A DNA stretch of 64,000 nt from an uncultured Lachnospiraceae bacterium (lineage in GTDB: Bacteria; Bacillota; Clostridia; Lachnospirales; Lachnospiraceae), in assembly GCA_947367855.1 (NCBI GenBank), contig CANBFE010000009.1:51965-115964 (forward strand), written 5' to 3'. This document shows, one piece after another, positions 57,816-64,000 of this stretch. Every line of letters begins with the position of its first letter. Positions within the stretch are counted from its first letter, which is position 1. Below the pieces are notes generated by a model. The model saw nothing but the letters and a program-made list of their open reading frames with translations. It searched no databases and was not told the DNA's origin. The position numbers were made by a program, and so were the translations under genes.

Positions 57816-59621
57816 TTACAACGTCCGAAACCGCACAGTCACACAGAGCCCGCCTTCCTCCGAGGCACTCACAAAAAGCCCGTACTCCTCTCCGAACACC
57901 AGTTTCAGTCTCTGGTCCACATTACGCATGCCGATATGACGGCTGCCCGTGAGAGCGGAATCCCCCAGATGCCCCCGCAGCCTCTGCAGCACCTCTTCCG
58001 TAATCCCATCCCCGTTATCCACCACATAGATATAATTGTCCTTTCCCCGTTTCTCTCCCCGCAGCCAGATATTCCCTCCACTCCGCTTTCCCGCAAGCCC
58101 GTGCTGAATGGAATTCTCTATCAGGGGCTGCAGGGTCAGCTTCAGAATGCGCTCGCCCTTTAAGGCTTCCGGGATCTCCTGATGCAGACAGAGACGCCCA
58201 TGAAACCGAAATTCTACCAGTTTCACATACAGCTTCACATGTTCCAGTTCCTCCCTTAAAGGCACCAGATAATTTTCATTGGACAGGCTGATGCGCATCA
58301 ACTGCCCCAGAGTATAGGTCATCTCCGTAATCTCGTTATCCCCCTCCATCAAAAGCGCGGAGGCATTGCCGATGGCTTCCAGGGTGTTAAAAAGGAAATG
58401 AGGATTGATCTGGGTCTGCAGGGCACAGATCTGGGCATTGTGCAGGCTGATAATACGCTCCTGAATCTGGGCATTCAGATCATCATTTTCCTTCTTCGCA
58501 GAAAGGATACTGCGCTGAATCGCCTCGATTTCGTCCACATGCTCCTTTCTGTCCCATTCCGTCAGCATGGAAACTTCCGACAATACATGCAGCGTCCGCT
58601 TCACCGGGCGATATACCCACACGGCCAGGCAAAAAGCCAGAATCAGGCTGATGGCGCCTGTCAGCCCCATCACCTGCTGCAGCCGGGTATCCGCTTCCCG
58701 GTTCTGCTCCTCAAATTCCTGCATGGTGGACAGGTACAGATAACGAAGCACATCCTCCCCGCTCTCCAGGCCGGATACCACATACCGATTTTCCCACAGG
58801 GTACACACCCGGGAAAAACTCCCCTCCCAGTCCCCCAGATCCTTCAGCTGCTCCAGTTCCTCCTGATCCCGGAACAGACGATATTCGTCGCTGTATACCA
58901 ACGTCTCCATGGTATGGTCAAAAATCAGCAGCCTCGGAGCCTGGTCCGTGTTCCGGTATTTTCCGCTGCCGATATAATCTCCCAGTTTTTCCACATCCAG
59001 ATTCACCGCCACCAGTCCCACATTGCTGTCCTTGCTGATGCTAACCGGATACAGAACTGTCAGCAGATAGGGATACTGATTCCTCTTAATCCGGGACAGC
59101 AGCACATTCCGCCTGGGCATATCCCTGGAAAATAAGGCCAGGGCATCCTTGTCCCGGAATTCTCCATAATCTGACACGCCCAGATCCGTAACCACTTCAT
59201 CAGAATTGGCAAAATAGATATAAATGGAGTCGATATAGGCATTTGCATTTTTGATCACAGTCAGCATGTCCGTCAGGCTTTCCAGATTTTCCGTAAAATC
59301 CCTGCTCACGGAAGGCCTGGATGCCAGATATTTCACATTCCTGTTCACAGACAGACTGTAGGTAAGATTCTTGGTGGATAAAATTACCGAGTACACATTG
59401 CCGTAGGCCTGGCACAGGGAGGCCTCGTTTCGCTTGATAAATTCCTGATACAGCCGCTCTCTCTGCTGCCTTCCGAACCACATATTCAACACAGTCACCG
59501 GAAGTACCAGGCAGATGAACAGCAATAAAAAATACTTCAGCAGAATGCTGCTGAAGCGATAATCCTTCAGATAATCCCAGATCCGGCTGGCAGATCTGCT
59601 GATCTTCATCTTCCATCTCAT
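57816..59621 (-). CDS. YesM-type sensor histidine kinase
   Basis: A 601-residue membrane kinase of the LytS/YesM family. Helix one is near 28-48 and helix two near 318-338, enclosing an extracellular dCache-like sensor. HAMP follows, then the His kinase block QTQINPHFLFNTLEAIGNA (phosphorylated His near 408) and an HATPase with LQPLIENSIQHG and VVDNGDGI. These kinases respond to sugars or cell-envelope signals and act through AraC-type regulators. The start at 59621 overlaps the regulator stop as ATGA, so the pair is translationally coupled. Its ligand is unknown. Confidence 0.93.
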   Translation of the reverse strand: MRWKMKISRSASRIWDYLKDYRFSSILLKYFLLLFICLVLPVTVLNMWFGRQQRERLYQEFIKRNEASLCQAYGNVYSVILSTKNLTYSLSVNRNVKYLASRPSVSRDFTENLESLTDMLTVIKNANAYIDSIYIYFANSDEVVTDLGVSDYGEFRDKDALALFSRDMPRRNVLLSRIKRNQYPYLLTVLYPVSISKDSNVGLVAVNLDVEKLGDYIGSGKYRNTDQAPRLLIFDHTMETLVYSDEYRLFRDQEELEQLKDLGDWEGSFSRVCTLWENRYVVSGLESGEDVLRYLYLSTMQEFEEQNREADTRLQQVMGLTGAISLILAFCLAVWVYRPVKRTLHVLSEVSMLTEWDRKEHVDEIEAIQRSILSAKKENDDLNAQIQERIISLHNAQICALQTQINPHFLFNTLEAIGNASALLMEGDNEITEMTYTLGQLMRISLSNENYLVPLREELEHVKLYVKLVEFRFHGRLCLHQEIPEALKGERILKLTLQPLIENSIQHGLAGKRSGGNIWLRGEKRGKDNYIYVVDNGDGITEEVLQRLRGHLGDSALTGSRHIGMRNVDQRLKLVFGEEYGLFVSASEEGGLCVTVRFRTL

Positions 59622-60697
59622 AACTGCCCCCCCTGCTTCCCCCTCTGGTATTCCCTGGGCGTACACCCTGTCCTCTTCTTGAAAAGCCGTTGGAAATATT
59701 TGTCATCCCGATAGCCAACCTCCGCAGATACGTCTGCAGCATCCGTCTGGCCCTCATCCATCAGCCGAATAGCGCCCTCTATGCGCACCCGAACCAGATA
59801 ATCGGTGAAGGTCTCGTTCATCTCACTGCGAAAACGCCTGATAAAATGCCTGGGACTCAAGTGTACGAATTCCGCCACATCCCGGTAAGTAAAGTCCTCC
59901 CCCAGATGATTGCTGATATAGCTGCAGGCCTTGGTGATACAGTCGTCCACTGCGGGCTTCCTGGCCGTCACCAGGCTGCCGGACACCAGCTCGTCATTAA
60001 GCCGGCTGAACAATCCCAACAGCTGCTTATGAAAATCCTCCGTGTCCGCGGGCTGCAGCTCCTTCATCCTCCTGGCAAAGACTTCCTCCAACTTCGGATC
60101 CTTCAGCACAAGCTTGCTCCTTAGCTGTTCCAGAAGCCTCTTTACCAATACTTCCCGGATCTCCGGCGGCGCGTTCAACATCATGGGCTTCAGCCTGGCA
60201 TAAGCCAACCAGGCCTCTTCCCCTTCCCCCAGAACGGACCCGGCTATGGACTTGATCAGGGCCAGTACCTGATCATACTCCCCTTCCCCGAAACTGCGCA
60301 GGAGAATTTCCTCCCGGTACGCCTCGTCCAGTTCCTTTTTAATATTGGCAAAAACCTCCTTCAATTTCCCGTAATCGATGGGCTTCAGCAAATATTCGTA
60401 TACCTGGCAGCGGATTGCTTCTCTTGCGTATTCAAATTCACGGTATCCCGACAGAAGGATAATTTTCATCCAGGGATATTTTTCCCGGATCAATGCCGCA
60501 GCTTCCAACCCGGATACCTGGTACATGCAGATATCCGTCAGCAGCACATCTACCCGCTCTCCTTCCAGAAACTTCAGCACATCGCTGCCGTCCTCCAACA
60601 TGGCTGCCACCTCAAAGCCCATCTGCTCCCAGTCATTACGGTAATACAATCCTGCCCTGATCAGGGGTTCGTCATCCGCTATGATCACTCTGTACAT
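59618..60697 (-). CDS. YesN-type response regulator with AraC DNA-binding domain
   Basis: A 359-residue regulator. Receiver domain (1-120): IIADDEP, phosphoacceptor Asp55 in LLTDICMYQVSG, Ser/Thr switch LLSGY and KPID lysine. The loop has Tyr where Pro is usual (MYQ instead of MPx), a small deviation near the active site. A helical linker (about 125-245) precedes two AraC helix-turn-helix motifs (about 255-355; ISNHLGEDFTYRDVAEFVHLS and DAADVSAEVGYRDDKYFQRLFKK). The start at 60697 has GGAGGCGGAAGGC; a GTG 21 bp earlier is less likely. It lies 64 bp after the FAD oxidoreductase gene with no terminator, so all three probably form one operon. Confidence 0.93.
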   Translation of the reverse strand: MYRVIIADDEPLIRAGLYYRNDWEQMGFEVAAMLEDGSDVLKFLEGERVDVLLTDICMYQVSGLEAAALIREKYPWMKIILLSGYREFEYAREAIRCQVYEYLLKPIDYGKLKEVFANIKKELDEAYREEILLRSFGEGEYDQVLALIKSIAGSVLGEGEEAWLAYARLKPMMLNAPPEIREVLVKRLLEQLRSKLVLKDPKLEEVFARRMKELQPADTEDFHKQLLGLFSRLNDELVSGSLVTARKPAVDDCITKACSYISNHLGEDFTYRDVAEFVHLSPRHFIRRFRSEMNETFTDYLVRVRIEGAIRLMDEGQTDAADVSAEVGYRDDKYFQRLFKKRTGCTPREYQRGKQGGQL

Positions 60698-60761
60698 GCC
60701 TTCCGCCTCCTTTCCCACCGATTCATTCCGAAGTCATTGTCCCACATCCCATCAGCCTTTT

Positions 60762-63206
60762 TCACCACAGATTGACGCCGTAAATGCCTGCGTCACCACC
60801 CCAACTCCTGTGAATTGTAATCTCTATTTTACCGATTTTCTTTCCTTTTATCAAGAACCGGACCTGTCTTCTGCAATTATCCCTTACTTCTTCCCGAAAA
60901 ATTACATTTTTTCGGGATATCTCTTCCTTCCGTAAGGGACTTTCTTCCATCCATACCGTCACATCGAAATCCCTGACCAGGCATCCCGGCAGTTTCGACA
61001 ACGGCTCTGACCTCAAGTCCGTGTCAAATGTGACTGCCAGATGTTCCGCATCCACCGGGTGCTCTGCCGTCAAGGTCAGTGTCCGGGGATATGCCCCGCT
61101 GCCAATCCATAAATTGGGCATCCCATAGGGCCTGGTGTATGGTGTCAACGCCATCTCCGGAGCAAATACCCGCTGCGGAGGAAAAATTCCACGGAATGCC
61201 ATATTTTCCCACCTGTTATACCGATGATCCAGATACAGGTAACCACTCTCCGGATTCAGGGGCACGCTGTCGTGATTGCATTCTCCGCACGCTCCTTCCG
61301 GATACAGCCGCAGTGTCACCGCACCAGGCAGCTCTGCTGATGTCATCCCCACCCACAGGTCCGGGTTTGGCTTCAAAATCAGATATATTTTTCCGTCCTG
61401 CCCTCTGTCAGCGTTCAGATCAAGCCGCAGCCATCCACGAAAACCTGCTTCCACGGTCTGTTCCCCCGTTTTCACAAGCCGCTCCGGCAGAAAGGTCTCC
61501 CTGTGCGTCCCTTCCAAAATCTGAAATTCCAGTTTTGCGGCCTGTCCGGCCTGTTTTTTCCAGTCCACACCGCCTCCCGGATTATGATCAGGTTTCTTAT
61601 CACGTTCCGTCTGTTTTTCTGATTCTGTGGCCTGTCCGCTCACATTTTCCACCCACAGCTGCAGGCTGTCCAGATGTTCTGTTGCAAGCATCAGCGCCAA
61701 TCCATAGGCTCTGTCAAGTTTACGCTTTACCGTTATTAAATCATTTTCAAAACATTTCTCTCCGGAGGCGGAAGCCCGGAAGTTTTCCATCAGAGGCGAC
61801 AGCTCCTTCAGGCCCGCCACAGTCTGGTCCGCCCTGGCCAGTTTCTCCCGAAGCAGGTGGGGATGGTACTTTCCCAGGGCGGCAGGCGTGATCCCCAAAT
61901 CCATGCAGCACCTGGCCGCAGTCCCCACCGCCTGTCCCATGCAGGCGCAGGTAGCCATCACCCTTGTGGAACCCAGTGCCACATGGGTGGCGCTGATATT
62001 TCTGCCCGCCATCATCAGGTTTTCCACATCCTTGCTGTACAGACAGCGAAAAGGAATATTGTAGATTCCCGTCACCGGTATAAATTCCGTAGCCGGTCCC
62101 GGGTCATAAATTCCCAGAGGCGCATGCACATCCATGGGCCAGCCGCCGATACACACCGCATCCGGAAAATCCCTCTTCTCCTCAATATCGTTTTCCGTCA
62201 GCACATAATCCCCCAGAAACCGTCTGGACTCCCGGGCGCCTGACCGGGCGTAAACACGTTTGAGTACATAATTTTTGGCCTCCGGATACCTGCCGCTGTT
62301 TTTCACATAATCCCAGATGCCAAACACCAGGCGGCGCAGTTCCAGGTCAATCTCCTCGCTGTCATAGACCACATTCCTCTGGCCTCCGTACTCAAAGGAC
62401 CAGTGGGCTCCTTTTGCGGAGATAGCTCTGTGGTTTCCGGGCTTGTCAATGTTCCGGATAAAATCCATCTCCTCCACCTTCCCGGCAAAGGCCGGGGGCG
62501 TGTATGTCACCTCATGGCCGCAGTCCCGGGTTTCGAAGTAAAAGGTGTTCCCCATAGTATAAGCATCTGCGGAAATCGGCGCCTTTTGCTCCCCATATTC
62601 CGCCCTTCCCTCCCGGCCCATGCGGAAGGAGGCCCCTGCCTGGTAAGCCAGTTCCCCATTCCCCGTGGCGTCGATGTAAAATTTGCTTTCCATTTCATAG
62701 ACCAGATTGCTGATACTGTGCCTGCCCCGGCAGAGGGTTATGCGGTTTCCTTCTTTTTCACATTCATAGATGCCCGTATTCAGAAGCAGTGTAATACCAG
62801 CCTCCTGGTAAATCATATCAAAAAGCACCGCGTCCGTCAGTGCAGCCCGGTCATAGCCGCCGCCCCTGTTATACTCAAGCATACGCATCCGGATTTCTTC
62901 CGCCAAGCCGCCCTCCCTGGCATAAATGGCCGGATTCAGACCCAGGTGACTGGCTCCGTTGATGCTGATGCCGATTTCACTGGAAGCGTTTCCCCCCGGA
63001 ACACTCCTGTCGTTGACCAATATGACGCTTAAGCCCTCCCGGGCGGCAGCCACCGCGGCGCAGATTCCCGCCAGACCCGCACCCGCCACCGTAACATCGC
63101 TGCAAAGTCTCCTGGACACACCCTTTTGTCTGTCCCTTTTTAATTCTTTTTCAGAATCATTCTCAGTTTTGATTACTGAATTTTTATTCATACAGGCTTT
63201 TCCCAT
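60762..63206 (-). CDS. FAD-dependent oxidoreductase (FAD_oxidored family)
   Basis: An 814-residue cytoplasmic flavoprotein. The Rossmann motif VTVAGAGLAGICAAVAAAREG and GGNASSEIG lie near residue 45-75, FYIDATGNGELAYQAGA near 185, and NLMMAGRNISATHVALGSTRVMATCACMGQAVGTAA near 405, the block that closes the FAD site in this family. The C-terminal 250 residues are beta-rich with a less conserved linker (about 505-545). Members often occur in plant-glycan loci, and their substrates are largely unknown. The ATG at 63206 is used, with AGAGG very close; the ATG at 63191 is also possible. A TATAAT at 63243-63248 on the minus strand may be its promoter -10. Confidence 0.85.
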   Translation of the reverse strand: MGKACMNKNSVIKTENDSEKELKRDRQKGVSRRLCSDVTVAGAGLAGICAAVAAAREGLSVILVNDRSVPGGNASSEIGISINGASHLGLNPAIYAREGGLAEEIRMRMLEYNRGGGYDRAALTDAVLFDMIYQEAGITLLLNTGIYECEKEGNRITLCRGRHSISNLVYEMESKFYIDATGNGELAYQAGASFRMGREGRAEYGEQKAPISADAYTMGNTFYFETRDCGHEVTYTPPAFAGKVEEMDFIRNIDKPGNHRAISAKGAHWSFEYGGQRNVVYDSEEIDLELRRLVFGIWDYVKNSGRYPEAKNYVLKRVYARSGARESRRFLGDYVLTENDIEEKRDFPDAVCIGGWPMDVHAPLGIYDPGPATEFIPVTGIYNIPFRCLYSKDVENLMMAGRNISATHVALGSTRVMATCACMGQAVGTAARCCMDLGITPAALGKYHPHLLREKLARADQTVAGLKELSPLMENFRASASGEKCFENDLITVKRKLDRAYGLALMLATEHLDSLQLWVENVSGQATESEKQTERDKKPDHNPGGGVDWKKQAGQAAKLEFQILEGTHRETFLPERLVKTGEQTVEAGFRGWLRLDLNADRGQDGKIYLILKPNPDLWVGMTSAELPGAVTLRLYPEGACGECNHDSVPLNPESGYLYLDHRYNRWENMAFRGIFPPQRVFAPEMALTPYTRPYGMPNLWIGSGAYPRTLTLTAEHPVDAEHLAVTFDTDLRSEPLSKLPGCLVRDFDVTVWMEESPLRKEEISRKNVIFREEVRDNCRRQVRFLIKGKKIGKIEITIHRSWGGDAGIYGVNLW

Positions 63207-63308
63207 ATCCTCTTCTTTTTTAAGGTAAAATACCGATAAGGTATTATACTTCTTTACCTGTATGCCTGAAACCGACGCAGAGGACAAAACAGAAGAAAAA
63301 AGAGACAA

Positions 63309-63688
63309 GCTTGTCCAGGACAGATTTTAAATTGTAGGAAAAACGGGATTCCACAAATGAGATTGAAATCGTGGTCCAAATAGTCATATGAAGAATATGG
63401 GGCCTGCCTGTGGAATGTCCGCTCTGCTGTTTCTGCGGGTTTGGGATGAGTCATTCTCATCACCCATGACAGCTTTGTGGCAGAAAGCGCCGGGCGGAAC
63501 CTTGAGATGATAAACGGAAAATCGTAAAGGATGTGGTGAAAACAGATGAAAAATAATCGTGTGTGCTGCGAACCATTATGGCATGCAGATAAAAACAAAC
63601 TAACACTGTTGGAAAACCGCCGGGAAAAGGATTATTCATACTGTGAATATCCCTGTTTCCGGTTTTCTGACAGATGAAAGGATAGAAA
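63309..63688. other. Intergenic gap with one hairpin
   Basis: No convincing gene is seen. A hairpin at about 63442-63465 (TGGGATGAG/CTCATC-ACCCA, one bulged A) could be a terminator remnant for the Rpn-like gene or an operator. A minor inverted pair CTGT...ACAG lies around 63650-63675. Open frames here are short and lack ribosome sites. Confidence 0.3.
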
Positions 63689-64000
63689 TCAGTCTTTCCA
63701 GTATAGTGCCGTTTTTTTCCGGGCTTCCTCCAGGGCAAGCTGCTTTTTCTCCATAAGTTTCTGTATGGCGGAGTCCTTTGAGGCGCCCAGTTCCCGGCAG
63801 AGCTCAACGAATGACTTTATGCTGTTTTCTTCTGTGAGTTTCAGTTGTTTCTGGACTTCGTCGGCATGTTTTTGGACTTCGTCAGCATGTTTTTGCGCCT
63901 GGTCTGCCCGTTGTTCTGCCTGATCCGCCCGTTTCTTTTCCCTGGCAGTTTTTCGCCATTCCGCCTGAATATCCATTTTTTCCATGTCCGCAAACAATTC
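63689..64000 (-). CDS. C-terminal part of an Rpn-family-like protein with heptad coiled coil (cut by window edge)
   Basis: The frame is open to the right edge, so the start lies outside. The visible 103 residues begin FADMEKMDIQAEWRKTAREKK and run into seven-residue repeats (RADQAEQ, RADQAQK, HADEVQK, HADEVQK), a clear coiled coil, and end with an amphipathic helix (LGASKDSAIQKLMEKKQ). The opening and the ending resemble C-termini of Rpn-family transposase-like proteins in this bacterial group, where a variable coiled coil precedes a final helix. The catalytic part is not visible, so the family is tentative. Confidence 0.5.
   Translation of the reverse strand, partial: ELFADMEKMDIQAEWRKTAREKKRADQAEQRADQAQKHADEVQKHADEVQKQLKLTEENSIKSFVELCRELGASKDSAIQKLMEKKQLALEEARKKTALYWKD

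Overview
The window looks like chromosome of a spore-forming, anaerobic, gut-type Firmicute, most likely a Lachnospiraceae relative (Eisenbergiella/Hungatella/Enterocloster-like). This is inferred from moderate-to-high GC, strong GGAGG ribosome sites, sigma-A promoters, YesMN-type two-component systems, lplB/lplC-type sugar ABC transporters, BclA-like collagen proteins, Rpn-family nucleases and an anaerobic sulfatase maturase. No 16S or other decisive marker is present, so the genus is not proven.

Layout. 0-1.4 kb is the end of an integrated element: the C-terminal half of a tyrosine integrase, a tRNA 3'-end fragment that is probably the attachment site, a broken second integrase, and a complete type I toxin-antitoxin module with a 30-residue toxin. 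1.4-6.5 kb carries a membrane glycosyltransferase/LytTR regulator pair and a KtrAB potassium uptake operon. 6.5-19 kb holds housekeeping and transport genes: a cytidylate-kinase-like protein, a lipoprotein, a UgpABCE-like sugar ABC operon (ATPase, two permeases, doubly anchored binding protein), aminopeptidase C, an SDR dehydrogenase, a sulfatase maturase, a ferredoxin/NapH-like/thioredoxin operon and a CmpB-like membrane protein. Then come tRNA-Tyr and tRNA-Leu, and two large GT-C type membrane glycosyltransferases (19.3-22.7 kb).

22.9-36.5 kb is a signalling region. A GH88 unsaturated glucuronyl hydrolase converges on a four-gene operon: solute-binding lipoprotein, 1319-residue hybrid sensor kinase with a degenerate GGDEF domain, soluble hybrid kinase, and HD-GYP-like protein. 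Upstream of it is the CotH/DUF4956/VTC trio. This is the best candidate for an undescribed system: a binding lipoprotein without any permease, translationally coupled to a phosphorelay and a likely cyclic-dinucleotide phosphodiesterase.

36.6-51.7 kb is a carbohydrate utilisation locus. GntR and AraC regulators diverge from a DUF2264 gene. A long minus-strand operon runs from an lplB/lplC/ytcQ-type transporter through a GH28-like protein, a second parallel-beta-helix protein (GH141-like), an SGNH esterase, a GH94 phosphorylase and a second SGNH esterase. None of the enzymes has a signal peptide. The plan appears to be import of decorated, probably pectin-like oligosaccharides, cytoplasmic deacetylation and trimming, and phosphorolysis.

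51.9-64 kb holds an Rpn-family protein with an N-terminal hexapeptide repeat, an orphan hypothetical, two collagen-like spore-surface proteins flanking a family 2 glycosyltransferase, a FAD-oxidoreductase/YesN/YesM operon, and the end of a second Rpn-like gene with a heptad coiled coil.
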